NCBI RefSeq assembly: GCF_020882245.1
Contig: NC_083599.1
Coordinates: 1,736,001-1,800,000 of the forward strand
Origin: Rhopalosiphum padi
Taxonomy: Eukaryota > Arthropoda > Insecta > Hemiptera > Aphididae
Direction of reading: 5' to 3'
DNA length: 64,000 nt
Shown here: positions 20,583-32,449 of the stretch, piece after piece
How the letters are laid out: the number at the start of each line of letters is the position of its first letter
Numbering within the stretch: the first letter of the stretch is position 1
Program-made: the position numbers and the translations under genes
The notes under the pieces: generated by a model
Told to the model about the DNA's origin: nothing
Databases searched by the model: none
What the model saw: the letters and a program-made list of their open reading frames with translations, nothing else

Positions 20583-23500
20583 CAGGGGCGGACTGGCAAT
20601 TTTTGGCCCAGGGTGCAAAATAATTAGGGGCCCGTACATTTTTTTGCAATTCTACTTAAATTAAGTAGTTTAGAGTAAATGCATTCTTAGACCTTTATTC
20701 GATTTCAACTCACTCAAAGGAATACGTTTATTTTATTGAATACTCAATTATTAATAAAATGTATAGTTTTAAATTTGACATTTTGACATAAAAACTAGGT
20801 ACCCATATAATGTTATGAATAAGAACAAATGTTTTCTATTCATACATCTTCATAGTTTAATAAGTAAACTTTAATATTTAAAATTATTTTAAACATACAT
20901 TATTAATTAAAATATACTATACAATATTAAAAATATAATATAGCTTACGTACCTATAACCTATATACGGGTATAATGTATCTTTATATAATTACTAAAGA
21001 TTTAAATGAATGAGTAAATAATACAAATATAATAATCATATTTTAAATATTAAAATTAAATACTTTAAAATAAAAGTAATCTACTTAGTTCATTAGAACT
21101 TTCACCCAATAAATTTATAGTTTCATCGCTACTTGGAAAAAGATCACTTTCAATGGATAACAGCATTAAAGCTTCAAGATACTCTTGATTGATTGCTGCT
21201 CTTAAACGGGTTTTAATAATTTTTAATTTAGAGAAGGCCCTCTCGCAGTTGACTTGTGTGCAAGCTAATGTCATAGCAACTACATATATTTTATACAGGT
21301 TCTTGAATGCTGAAGGCGAGGATCCCATGTAATAATATTTGTGTAATATAGAAAATGCGCATGGAATTATTTTTACAATTACCTGAAATAAAAATGTAAT
21401 ACAAAAATTACATTTATGTTTTTTATTGTATAGAACTTGGAAATTTACCTTCATTTACTATGCTGTAGTCATCATCTCCAGATTCATATTCACTCAATTC
21501 TTGTTTTTCTTCAACTGACATATTGTCATTTAAATTACAAAGAGGTATCATGGTCTTATACGATGTAGCAAAAGCTATTAGTTCTTCTAAAACTTCAGTA
21601 ACTTCAACGTTAGCCATTAATGCAAAAACTTCTAGATTATTTCCAAATGTTTCGACACGATTATGTATGTTTTCAAAATAGATAGGTCCTGGACAAATCA
21701 GAGAAAGCCCTATTAAAATGTTTTGATTTTTTTTTTCGGTATATCTTAAATCTATGGCATTCAAAATTGTATCCATAATATTTCGAAACACTTCTATACG
21801 ATATTTATCTTTACTGCCAAAATTTGATGTTTCGTCCTTTGATTTTTCTCCTGGCATCATTTTAATCTTTCTTTTTCTTTTTATTTTAAAATCTTCTTCA
21901 ATCGACACGTGTTCTAAATGGTTTGTTTTTTTAACCATAATATTGATAAACTTTTTAACCTCCGTAAAAATATTCTGAAAATATTCATTTGTCGATATCT
22001 TTTTCAACTCTTTTTTAAAAGCTACAATTTGATTCCAAGCTGACAAATAATTTAAACCTTTTGACTGAAGATACTTGGAAATTGGCGTTGTAATACAGAA
22101 TATATTCAGGAATATCCAAACTGTCATAATAGTTTCAAAAGAACACCATTTAACTAGCAAATCTCGGGCTTCCGATCGAGTATCACTGTCAGTTGAAGTA
22201 TCATAACCCAGTGTGTGTAAAACTTCAAGAAGTATGGCAAATCTGTCTCTTTTATTGTGATCTTCATAAAAACCATGGAATATTGCTTGTAAAGCTGCAT
22301 CTTTACTATTCCAACGGGTATCTCCAATTTTCTGCAATTTTCGAAGTCTTTCTGGTCCAATTTTAGTAGATAACAATCCTTTCCATAAATTTGTTCTTTT
22401 ATATGACCGGCTTATGAATGCAGTAGTAAGTTTTAAACGGGAAAATAGATCTTGTACTTGAATACAGCATTTAGAAGCATCTGATATCACCAAATTTAAA
22501 GCATGTGCATGACAATGTGTGTATACTGTTTGTGGGATTTCTTCTTGGATAAATGCTCTAACGCCATTATAGTGGCCACTCATATTAGCCGCTCCATCAA
22601 ATGACACACTTATTAAATGTTGAATATCAATATTATTATTTACTAACACTTCCTTTACTTTTGTGAATTGGTGAACACCTGTTCCTGAATATAGTGGTAT
22701 TAATGCTAAAACACGTTCCTCAGCTTTACCGTTAAATACATACCTCAAACAAATACATAACTGATCTATCACTGCTACATCTTGAGTAGAATCAATTTCC
22801 AGAGAAAAATGTTTCACTGAAGATAGTTGAGTCGAAATGGTTTCTTTCACTTTTGAACTCATTAGTAAAAGTAATTTGTTTACTGTATTTTTTGACAAAA
22901 ACGTTATGCGACTTCCTCTTCCAGTTTTAAAATTGTTTTCTAATTTCTGTTTTTTACTTTTTTTCTCAGCACTTTCCAGGTGATTTTGTAAGACAGGGTC
23001 GTATTTTGATAATAATCTTATAAGTTCAATAAAATTTCCTCTATTAATGTTTATTCCTGTTGTAATGTCTAAATCTTTTAAATGTTCCATGTTAAAATTT
23101 AAGGAACTTTCATTTCGTTTTCCTCGAAAAGCAAGGCTTTGTTTTGCTAAAAATAAAATTACATCAATTACTCTTTTGACTAATTCCCGATTTTTTGCCA
23201 CATTTGTACGCCTCTCGGTATTTAGTAAATCTCGAATACCAGTTTTTGACGACGCTTATAAGTTTGTACTGAAATGTCGTGTGTACATGAATTTTCATGT
23301 TTGCTTATTTTTTCATAAACATTTTCAATATTACAGTACACTCCTTTGACCCATGCACTGGATTGATCTGAAGAAAACGCCATGCATATACAACAGTAAA
23401 AATGTTGATTAGCTAAATTATATGATAGCCAATGACGTTTTTTTGTTTCTATTTCTGGTTTATCATGGTGAAAATTGTGAAATTGTCTGTTGTATACTCT

Positions 23501-24256
23501 AAATGCGTCAAATGGTAGTTTATGTGTATTATTGGATGGTTGAATTGGATGATTTCTTAAAAATGCTAGTTTATATTGAATAGTATTAGTATTTGATGGC
23601 GCTATAAAAAGACTATCTGCTTATAATGAACTACTATTTTTATCATTATTTGGTTCTCTTTGATTTTCATCTAAATCGCTGACTTGTGTTAGTGAAGGAA
23701 GCAAGTTTAAATTTATCGGAGTTATTAATTTTGTAGAGCTTACAGTAGATCTTAATATTTTTTCAGGAGATATATCCTGAAGTACACTAGTTGTTGAAGG
23801 TATTTTCGTAGGTGAATTTAAAGTAGAAGAATTTGAAATTGGAACTGCTGTGGTGGATTCTGTTAATATTGTTGACTCTACATGAAAAGTTATATCAAAT
23901 GCTTTTATTTTAGGCAATGGCTCTAATGTGTCAATTTGAGATGGTAACATCTTTGCTGGTGACGAAATAAAAGTTGAGTTACTTTTTGAATTTGATTCTA
24001 ACGTAGTAATATGTGGTAATAATTTTGATGAAGGTTTAGTTTCAGAATAGGGGAGCGATTTTGAAGATGACTCGGAAGTACTTAAGTTAGTAGTTGGAGA
24101 AACAGAAACATTTTGTGGTTTTTCTATTGTTAGGTTAAAATTAAGTTTACACTGCTTAGGATTATTTTTTACTTTTTCAAGTTCTTTTTTTTCACGCATT
24201 TTCCTTTTAGCGTTGCCACTAATGTGTTGGTATGATGATTTTTTTTTGCCTTCCAT
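20583..24256 (-). pseudogene. Second hAT element: TTF-finger transposase with several lesions
   Basis: The left end CAGGGGCGGACTGGC starts at 20583. The gene reads right to left: M at 24256, a Ser/Pro/Thr-rich N-terminus to 23621, a TTF-type zinc-finger region (RHWLSYNLANQHFYCCICMAF, then a histidine-rich stretch) at about 23560-23260, and the RNase H-like core 23201-21423. The core carries LEIDSTQDV and SFDGAANMSG (candidate catalytic Asp residues) and HCHAHALNLV. The dimerisation tail is at 21350-21065 (CERAFSKLKIIKTRL). Lesions: an in-frame TAA near 23618, a one-base deletion in an A run near 23254, and a disturbed frame near 21380. It is therefore inactive, though only lightly decayed. 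I could not find the right terminal repeat. Confidence 0.8.
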
Positions 24257-24930
24257 GTCAAATTTGAAACAAAACTAAGCAAAAAAAAATTGTAGTTATT
24301 CTGAGTTCATAAAATGTTCTTTACTTTTTTAATATGGTATCTACTATAGTAGTATATCTAACTATTTAAGTATCTAAGTACATATAATATATCAGTTATC
24401 AGTAAGTTCAAAAATATTCGGGGAAAATATGTAATTTCAAAAACAATCAAATAGTTTAAGTTAACAAAATTATTAAAAATTTAAATAAGCAAATACATTT
24501 TACTGTAACTCCATTAAATTATTGTGTTATGTATCAAAATATTATTTAAATTTGTTTAATAAGATCGTTTTATATTAACAACAATATTTATAATTATACT
24601 AAATTAATTGACTTTTTGGACTGTTTAAAAAATAAGTGTCTATACATATACCAACAGATAGCAAATTCATTAGTATAGCTCTACTTCATGAAGTATAAAA
24701 ACATAAATACCTGCCCTATTTCTATAATATAACATATAAGCAACAATAGCTAATAGGTAATTTTCTATTCTTATGTTGCCCTTAACTCTTAAATTATTAA
24801 CTAATTAATAATGAATTTGTTTTCTTAATACTAATAATTAATAATTTGTATTCCTAATTAAAATTTTAATAATATTAATAAAGAATTAAATTTTGTCAAA
24901 CATTGAAATTAATACCTGTTTTATATTTGT
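24257..24930. other. AT-rich DNA, no feature seen
   Basis: The sequence is strongly AT-rich with no coding potential or element end that I can identify. It should contain the right end of the hAT element that begins at 20583 unless that end was lost. Confidence 0.4.
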
Positions 24931-26168
24931 ATTTATGAACCTACATGATTGTAGTTTAATACGTTATTGTGTGTATCGAGACATTTTGTTCTATCGTCGA
25001 CATCCAGACTCTGATCGGTGGCTAGTATGTATACCCCTACATCGGGTCGATAAGCTGATTACAAAATTCCACGTCCACTTCGGGCACGTAGGTCCGAAAA
25101 AATGTATTTCCGCCATCCGAGATGTGTGTTATTTTCGTGATTTAGGTGGAAATGTGCGTAGGGCTGTGAAAAGCTGTGATATGTGTCAACGTGCGAAATT
25201 CAGTACAGTGAGAACCGAAGGCAAAATGCAACATGTGCTAGCTAAAGAGCCCCTTCAGCGGGTTTGTGTTGACTTATACGGGCCATTGCCTTCTGGATGG
25301 AATCATGTCAAATATATTTTCGTTGTTCTCGACTGTTTTTCACGATTTGTCCGATTATTTGCGATCAAACGGTCTACTGCCGTTGTGGTGACCAACCGTA
25401 TGATCAGTGATTATATTAATGTCCATGGAATTCCACAACCCGTTGTATCGGATCACGGAGTCCAATTTATTAGTAAAGTGTGGCAAACTCGCCTAACAGC
25501 ACTCGGTGTATCTGTGACCACTACCAGCGTATACCATCCCCAGAGTAATCCGGCCGAAAGAGTTATGCGCGAGTTGGGTCGATTCTTTCGGACTTACTGT
25601 CATCAATCCCATACTGAGTGGCCCCGTTACGTTAATTATATTGAGTGGGTGTTGAACAATACCGTATATGAATCTACGGATTTCACTCCCAACGAGATAT
25701 TTTTAAAGACTGAAAGGTATAATAATGTATAAGGTCCCCATATATGAAGCTGTTGAATATCCCCCGAGGCGTAGTGATGACTTTACGGCTAAGCTCACCA
25801 TGGCTGCCGAAGTTGCACAAACGAACGCACAAAGGGTGAGGAACGCCGAATTCGTCATGACCGCCGTGGAAAAGCCGTTACATTTCTAGTAGGAGAACAA
25901 GTTCTCGTTCGTACACATCGATCCTCTTCCGCCGTTAAAGCTGTAATGCATATGTCGTAGCAGATCCTGTGACGAATCAAGTTCGTGGAACTTATAATGT
26001 TATTTTCCTTAGAAAGTATATCCATCCTACTACCGTTCAACCAAAATATCGTGATACCGGACTAGGTCCGAATCTGAGTTAACGATATCTATATATATAA
26101 TTTCTCCCTTGCTATCTTTATTTAGAAGTGATCCAGACAGATCCGAAACACTTCTACAGGGGGGTTTC
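24931..26168 (+). pseudogene. Ty3/gypsy integrase remnant, 5' truncated
   Basis: The frame to 25731 encodes an integrase: zinc-binding HHCC (H…H in KFHVHFGHVG, then CDMCQRAK), then the DDE core with D in RVCVDLYGPLP, D in VVSDHGVQF and E in NPAERVMREL. After a stop at 25730 the sequence continues in other frames (YPPRRSDDFTAKL, then GEQVLVRTH and YNVIFLRKYIHP) to about 26080, the usual C-terminal integrase region, so at least two frameshifts are present. Reverse transcriptase, protease and gag are missing. The downstream purine-rich tract and LTR start at 26169 confirm the orientation. It is unrelated to the macro-domain element downstream at the level I can judge. Confidence 0.85.
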
Positions 26169-26320
26169 TGTAACGGTCGAAATACGAATGTCATATATTT
26201 TATTATTATTATTATTATTATCCATGATGCAACAGCGCTCTCCGCCCCGCGGGCCTATTATGAAACCACCAACACAATCATTATAAATTGCCAGTAATCA
26301 GTATTTATATTATACTATTA
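26169..26320 (+). repeat. Start of the 3' LTR of the gypsy remnant
   Basis: A polypurine-like tract (ACAGGGGGGTTTC) ends at 26168 and is followed by TGTAACGGTC, the expected TG start of an LTR. The sequence contains a TTATTATTATTATTATTAT run and a GC-rich block. I cannot place the LTR's right border because no second copy is in the window; the end given is arbitrary. Confidence 0.5.
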
Positions 26321-26908
26321 TTATACATAGTACCATTTTTTTTTTTAAAATGTAACACATTTTATTTAATTTTATATTCAATTTTAAAGTGTTAAACATA
26401 ATTTTCTATCAATATTTGCAAATGTGTTTAATATTTCTTCAGAAACAATGTAATTTTATACCTAGGTCTCTCTCAATATTTATGATACTGAAATTAGTAA
26501 AGCACCGCTGTTTGGCCATCTGAAGATTTTGATTTGAAAACCTAAACTTTAAATTATTAATAATTGACAAATGGACATTTCTCAACAAATTCGGTTCAGT
26601 TACTTTTTTGTTTTGATACTTTTAAATTACATTGTTAAAACTATAGATATTTGAAAATACAAAGACATGGAATTTGGGGGTGCTTAGATTAAAGTTAGGC
26701 GTACTTCAGCACCTCCTTGCGTCCCCGTAGTTTTGTCACCGACAACAACAATAAAAAATACTAAATAATAGATATTAATAGTTAATATTATAAATTTCAG
26801 TGCTAGAATAAAGAGGTTGTTACACAGACATTTGTTATCTCCATCTTACAAGTGCCTAACATAACAAATTTTACGCTCACTAGTTCACGTTTAGCTCTTA
26901 TAAAATAT
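26321..26908. other. AT-rich DNA, no gene
   Basis: No ORF or clear repeat border. Part of it may belong to the LTR or flank of the preceding remnant. The phrase tcagcacctccttgcgtccccg (about 26706) resembles the ends of decayed elements but has no partner I can find. Confidence 0.35.
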
Positions 26909-27021
26909 AAAGGTAGGATTATTATCTAGGGCGTCTCATGTGGATTTTGTTAAATTGTAATTTTAAAACGAGTATAATTATTTGAAAGAGTAGGTACAAA
27001 CAATTTACAATTTTAAAATAG

Positions 27022-27318
27022 TGTTATGATTTTACACAACAAATAAAAGAACGTACGCAAAATAATTAAATAAAAATTATATTTTTATTATTTACTACGG
27101 CTAATGACAATGTATCGGTTCAGACGTAATATTAAGACTAAAAACTGCCTGGCCTCCCGTATAGTGTATTGGACGACGACGCTCCGTGTCACAATCAAAA
27201 TCCTATGTCAGCGGATTCCACGGTCTCGCCGTCGTATAACACACTATTCCTGATGGTCTTAAAAATATCATGTAGAAATAATATTATATATTATAATATG
27301 ATTCAGGGGTTCATAACA
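27022..27318 (-). repeat. 3' LTR of the gypsy element
   Basis: 297 bp, identical by eye to 35495-35791. In the element's orientation it follows env and a G-rich polypurine tract. Confidence 0.95.
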
Positions 27319-27496
27319 CCCCCCAAACTAAATGAAACACGGGGGTCCTATGACCACCGAGTTTCACCCAATCCTAAGTGTCTGCGAGGATTCGAAATTT
27401 TCTGAGGAGGTCAGTGCCATTACAGTAAGAAAGAAAAAAAAATAAATAAAAATTACAATTTGTACTGATTAAATAAACTACTGAATACAATTAATT
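27319..27496 (-). other. Non-coding segment between env and the 3' LTR
   Basis: In element orientation the env stop is followed by about 178 bp and then the polypurine tract (…TTTAGTTTGGGGGG) abutting the LTR at 27318. Confidence 0.7.
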
Positions 27497-29368
27497 TTAT
27501 ACTTGAATATCAACCTGACTAATACTTGATTTACTATCTGGTATCTCAGGGTTGTATGTTTTAATACGGTTAATTCTTAATTTATAAATTATTATACTAA
27601 TTGTCATAGCGAAAAATATGGCAAATACATAAATAGTTATTACATAAAATTCAATTCTTAATATTAATAAAGGTTCTGAGGAAACGTGTGGAAGCTTACC
27701 AATGTCAGATGCTATATTTACTAAATGGTTAAGATCTTTACTAAGGATGTTGTCCGTAATGTTCTGGGGTAAAACGTTCTTAACGGATTCCTCCAAAAGT
27801 TTCATTAAGTTTTTTTTTTTATAATCTGGTATAATATCATGTAGGGTATTCTTAATTGGTTGATTAGTTGTGAAAAGTATAGAATTTCCTATATAGATTT
27901 TACATAAAGGAGATAAAGTCAGCCTTCCTACACCTGAAATCTCAATTTTAGAAGTTTGTAAAGAATTCTGGCAAGTTATGGTTCCTATCTCGGGTTGACT
28001 ATAATATATCCAAGAGTTAGTTTGGGATAATTTATGCCAGATTGGTGAATGTAAAGATAAAAACTTGACCTTGCAATTATTTGAGCTTGATTGGTGATTT
28101 GTGAATAATGAGATAACACATAACTCGGATGCTGCACTGTAGTGGATTTGTTGAATGTCCTTACAGATTTTGTAGGGTGTTGCTTGTACACATTTTTCCC
28201 ATTGTTCTAATCTTAACGTTAGGAAATGTTCATTGTCTCGGCTAAATCCTATATAGTCTAATTCTGGATCAATTAATATTATTGTATTCCCATTGTATTG
28301 TATCGGTAAGGGTATCGGGTGATACATAGTATACTCATCGCTGGAAATTAAAGGGATTTCCATAACGTATATTAAATAATTATTTTTGTGAATAATAGTG
28401 ATTTCGGATATTCTGTAAAACTCGATTAGAGTTTCCGTGTTAACTTCCAATGGAAGAGCATTTCCGATAGGTATGTCCATTTTTATTTCTAACAATTCTC
28501 TGTATAGTTTTTGTGGTGTGAACATACTAGTGTGTAATTTTCCGTCTATTGCTGTATTTAATATGGCTACGAGATTGTGGGTTTCGTATGCATACTTGTT
28601 CAGTAATACTTCAAATAATAAAACTTGTTCTAATATTCTGGTTTTAAATTCTAGTCTATTAATGTTTTTAATACTATTATTTGTTTGTTGTTGTAGGAAT
28701 TGAAGGTTTTCCTCCAGCTTTTGTTGTTGCTTTTGAATTTGCTGTGTAGTGTGGTTTGTTTCTGTTTGTGATATTCTTATCTTCTCTGGTGTTAAGTTTA
28801 AGCTGTTAACTTTGGTTCTATTTAACTCCATTATTCTGCTTATTATGAATTCAATATCGATTTTTGAGCATATGCCATATAGAACGTTGGCCACACGCCT
28901 AAAGGCAGATCCCAATCCTCGGCGAATCCTAGTCTCCTCTGTATGTGTATAACCAATGGCTAACATCAAACTACGATGATTTGCGTCAATTTCATTTAAG
29001 TAAGGTAATGTTGCTCGAGAAAACTGTTGCATGAATAGTTCACAAGTGTTAGAGATTTCCACACTTCCAAAACGTTCTGTCATTTTCTTACAAATCTCTG
29101 TAGTCGCTTCATAGTATTTCATTATCATAGCGTATTTCGAAATTAATGTATCAAGGTCGAGATAAGTCACCAACTTCCAACTGAGATGTGATAATCTAAT
29201 ATCTCCATATGACTCATAGTACAGTCCTTGATTGTTTTCGAAGGATGTTACATTAAACATTGATGTGAATGGTCTGTTGAAATCACTCATTTCGAGATTC
29301 TTGATTGAAGATTGTATAGGTTGTAGAGTAATCATGCTGATTCTGAAACATAGTTTAATTCCTTTCAT
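27497..29368 (-). CDS. env: Errantivirus-type envelope (baculovirus F-like), intact 623 aa
   Basis: Membrane fusion glycoprotein of a Ty3/gypsy element of the errantivirus kind. Early motifs GLYYESYGDIRLSHLSWKLV and several cysteines match the F-like envelope family. A furin-type site RIRR (147-150) is followed by GLGSAF, the expected start of the fusion peptide. A Gln-rich coiled-coil region (about 200-235) follows. The membrane anchor is near residues 568-597 (EFYVITIYVFAIFFAMTISI) with a 26-residue tail. The ORF is uninterrupted. Its start overlaps the end of pol by about 14 bases in another frame, as is usual where env is expressed by splicing. A clear N-terminal signal peptide is weak (MKGIKLCFRISMITL). 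It stays open in an element whose pol is broken, suggesting recent origin or supply of functions in trans. Confidence 0.85.
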   Translation of the reverse strand: MKGIKLCFRISMITLQPIQSSIKNLEMSDFNRPFTSMFNVTSFENNQGLYYESYGDIRLSHLSWKLVTYLDLDTLISKYAMIMKYYEATTEICKKMTERFGSVEISNTCELFMQQFSRATLPYLNEIDANHRSLMLAIGYTHTEETRIRRGLGSAFRRVANVLYGICSKIDIEFIISRIMELNRTKVNSLNLTPEKIRISQTETNHTTQQIQKQQQKLEENLQFLQQQTNNSIKNINRLEFKTRILEQVLLFEVLLNKYAYETHNLVAILNTAIDGKLHTSMFTPQKLYRELLEIKMDIPIGNALPLEVNTETLIEFYRISEITIIHKNNYLIYVMEIPLISSDEYTMYHPIPLPIQYNGNTIILIDPELDYIGFSRDNEHFLTLRLEQWEKCVQATPYKICKDIQQIHYSAASELCVISLFTNHQSSSNNCKVKFLSLHSPIWHKLSQTNSWIYYSQPEIGTITCQNSLQTSKIEISGVGRLTLSPLCKIYIGNSILFTTNQPIKNTLHDIIPDYKKKNLMKLLEESVKNVLPQNITDNILSKDLNHLVNIASDIGKLPHVSSEPLLILRIEFYVITIYVFAIFFAMTISIIIYKLRINRIKTYNPEIPDSKSSISQVDIQV

Positions 29369-30013
29369 GAAACTTTTTAAATAGATTTCTATGCAGAGTG
29401 ACTGGTTTATTCTTTTTTAGTATTGTTAGATTTGGAGAGTCTGGGAGAGATTCTATAACAATATAGGGTCCTAGCCATTTTGGTGCTAGTTTTCCTTTGC
29501 TTTGCTTTTCTTGCATCATTACTTTGTCACCAGGGTTTAGGTTTAGAGATTTTAGCTTTTGGTCATAACGATTCTTTGATTTAATCTTGTTAGTTTGTAG
29601 TTGTGCCTTAGCTAGTTGATGAGCTTCTTGCATATTTTTCTTTAATTCATGACAATAATCATTATAATTATATTGAGGTTCCGGAGTCCGAGTAAATGAG
29701 TTTGGAACTGTGAGCTTGTTTCCATAGACTAGTTCGTATGGTTGGAAGTTTGTAGTTGAATGGACTGTTGAATTGTGGCAGAACATGGCAAATGGAACAT
29801 GTGCGTCCCAATTCTGAGGATTTTTATTTGCAAAACTACGCAAGTACTCGCCTAAGGTTCTGTGACTCCTTTCCAAGGAACCATTGCTCTGTGGGTGATA
29901 AGGACTTGTGGAAGTCTGTTTGATCTTCAGCTGAGTACATACTTCTTTAAAGACTTTACTCAAGAATTCTGTTCCGCAATCTGTGACGAGGGTCTGTGGA
30001 AGTCCATGTAGAC

Positions 30014-32203
30014 CACTGGTTCCCAAACTGGGGGGCGCGCCCCCCTTGGGGGGCGTGTACACATTGCTGGGGAGGCGCAAGCAGTTTTTACGAAAGACAA
30101 TTTTTATTGATTACATTTTTTTTATTTTAAAACGTAGAGAAATAAAATTAGTAGACTGGTTCTCTTTATCGGTTCTCGGGTATCAATAATGGATAACCGA
30201 TAATAACTATAAATAGTTTTATGCTACGTTATCTGTAAATTAATCGGAACGATAAAAGGATGTTAGGGAAAAGCTATTAGATTAGTTTAAACTCGATTTA
30301 GTTTCGTTTTGCAGTCGCATACTGCACGTAGTATCGTAGTACGTAGTCGTCGCGAGTGTACATACGTAAAAATAATGGCTCCACAGAAAATAAGATTGTA
30401 TAACGACGATTATATAAAGTTTGGTTTCACGTTCATTCAAAAGGATGGTATCCAAATGCCACAGTGTGTTATTTGTCACGTTGTGTTAAGTAACGATGCT
30501 CTCCGACCAAGTCGACTAGAACGACATTTAACCACAGCTCATCCGATGCTAAAAGAAAAACCTAAAGAGTTTTTTGTTGCTAAAAAAAATTCTTTAAATA
30601 AAATTAAACTTGACAGAACCGGAGAATTTCAACAGAATAATGAAAAAATTATTGAAGCTTCATATCACATCGCCTTTATGGTGGCTCAGCAAAAGAAACC
30701 ACATACATTGGGTGAAACATTAATTAAGCCTAGCATACTTAAAGCCGTTGAAATAGTACTTGGTGAAGAAAGTAAAAGGAAAGTTTCTCAAATATCTCTT
30801 TCAGACAATACAATCAAACGACGCATTGATGAATTAGCTTTGGACATACAAAATCAGTTGATTCATAAATTAAAAAATTCCGTATTCTTTGCAATTCAGT
30901 GTGATGAATCAACTGATGTGGCCAATTGTTGTCAGCTATTAGTTTACTGCCGTTTTATAAATGAAAAGACTATTGCAGAAGAGCTTATGTTTTCCCAGGC
31001 CTTAAGTTCTACCTCAAAAGGCAGTGACGTTTTGTCTGCCATCGATATATTTTTTGATCAGAATGGCCTCTCATGGAAAAATGTTGTAGGTGTATGTACA
31101 GACGGTGCCCCTGCTATGCTAGGATCACGATCGGGTTTTGTGAAGCTTGCAAAAGATAAAAATCCATCAATAATTGGTTCTCATTGTGTAATACACCGCC
31201 AAGCCTTAGCTGCAAAAACGCTGCCATTTGAAATTAAAAATGTACTAGAAGTATGTATAAAAATTGTTAATACCATCAAAAGTAGTGCTCTTAATTCACG
31301 TCTTTTTAAGATTCTTTGTTCTGAGCTATCAGCCCAACATTCTGTTTTATTATTCCATACCGAGGTTCGTTGGTTATCCAAAGGAAATATGCTTGAGCGT
31401 TTGTACGAATTAAAGTCTGAAGTCGAAATAATGCTTTTACAATTAGGAAAAGACGATCTTCGGGAAAATTTTACTGATGAAAATTTCACATTCTACTTCG
31501 CATATCTAGCAGATTTTTTTGAGACTATTAATAACCTAAATCTCAAATTACAAGGGAGGAATATAAACGTAATAATCGCGAACGATACTATCAACTCATT
31601 TCTAGAAAAGATACAACTGTGGAAACGCCGAGTAAACAAAGAGACTCCTAATTTTTCGTCTTTCCGTCGACTGAACGAACTTCTCTCTGATGAAGAAGAA
31701 CCATTTTGTCCTACTGGATTGAAAGATATAGTGATTAAACATCTCGACAGTTTGACTGATGAATTCACTCGATATTTTCCAAATTTTTCGAACAAAAGTT
31801 GGCAATATATGTTAACAAGTTCTCCATTCAGTACTAACGTAGACACATTGCCAGATATAATTCAAGAACAGGCAATCGAGCTGAAGAACGATTCACGGGC
31901 GAAAATTGATTTTAACAGTGGTAGCTCTTTGGAAGAATTTTGGGTAAAATACCAACCTATTTATCCTGAAATTTCAAATGAAGCTTTAAAAGTCCTTGTA
32001 CAATTTTCATCTACATATTTGTGCGAATCTGGGTTCTCCAGCATGGCAGTTATAAAAAACAAACATAGAAATCGTTTAGATGTCGCATCTGACTTAAGGT
32101 GTTCATTATCAAATATTGAGCAGAACATAAAAAAACTGTCCAAGGAAAAGTGTTGTCAGCATTAACATTATTTATTAATTTCATTATGTATTTTTTTATT
32201 TAC

Positions 32204-32240
<37 letters not shown>

Positions 32241-32449
32241 ATCTAATTTCATTATGTATTTTTTTATTTACCATTATTATTATTATTATTAACATCAATA
32301 AAAAAGTAGTCATTCTGAATAATTTAAAGTTTATTTTTAAAGAACACAAAAAAATATGATCAATTTTTTTTCAATTTAAAAAAGGGGGGGCGCGAGATTT
32401 TTGAAAATATATAAAGGGGGCGTAGAATAGAATAGCTTGGGAACCACTG
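30014..32449 (+). mobile_element. Complete hAT element inside the gypsy integrase
   Basis: Left end CACTGGTTCCCAAACTGG (30014) and right end …CTTGGGAACCACTG (to 32449) are inverted copies with one mismatch at the third base. The 8-bp duplication atgtagac is perfect (30006-30013 and 32450-32457). It encodes one intact transposase. GC-rich, G-run-containing subterminal sequences lie at both ends, and a TTA/ATT microsatellite lies after the gene (32205-32295), which includes a local duplication of about 60 bp. Confidence 0.96.
30375..32165 (+). CDS. hAT transposase, BED finger type, apparently intact (~596 aa)
   Basis: Cut-and-paste transposase of the hAT superfamily, resembling proteins annotated as SCAN domain-containing 3 or ZBED5-like. 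The frame opens at an ATG at 30309, but MAPQKIRL at 30375 is the more likely start because family members begin near this point. Numbering from 30309: BED finger C53, C56, H73, H78 (CVICHVVLS…RLERHLTTAHP); catalytic D199 (QCDESTDV) and D265 (CTDGAPAM); C293 and H296 in SHCVIHRQAL; RW at 354-355 (EVRWLSKGN); C-terminal dimerisation region with E573 in YLCESGFSSM. No lesion is seen. The gene is intronless and lies between intact terminal repeats, so the copy may be autonomous. Confidence 0.93.
   Translation: MAPQKIRLYNDDYIKFGFTFIQKDGIQMPQCVICHVVLSNDALRPSRLERHLTTAHPMLKEKPKEFFVAKKNSLNKIKLDRTGEFQQNNEKIIEASYHIAFMVAQQKKPHTLGETLIKPSILKAVEIVLGEESKRKVSQISLSDNTIKRRIDELALDIQNQLIHKLKNSVFFAIQCDESTDVANCCQLLVYCRFINEKTIAEELMFSQALSSTSKGSDVLSAIDIFFDQNGLSWKNVVGVCTDGAPAMLGSRSGFVKLAKDKNPSIIGSHCVIHRQALAAKTLPFEIKNVLEVCIKIVNTIKSSALNSRLFKILCSELSAQHSVLLFHTEVRWLSKGNMLERLYELKSEVEIMLLQLGKDDLRENFTDENFTFYFAYLADFFETINNLNLKLQGRNINVIIANDTINSFLEKIQLWKRRVNKETPNFSSFRRLNELLSDEEEPFCPTGLKDIVIKHLDSLTDEFTRYFPNFSNKSWQYMLTSSPFSTNVDTLPDIIQEQAIELKNDSRAKIDFNSGSSLEEFWVKYQPIYPEISNEALKVLVQFSSTYLCESGFSSMAVIKNKHRNRLDVASDLRCSLSNIEQNIKKLSKEKCCQH

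Noticed and set aside
26109..26297. 62-codon plus-strand ORF spanning the LTR start
   Set aside because: It crosses the polypurine tract and a trinucleotide run; not coding.
31493..31846. Minus-strand ORFs (60-117 codons) within the hAT element
   Set aside because: They overlap the intact hAT transposase on the opposite strand and have no independent support.
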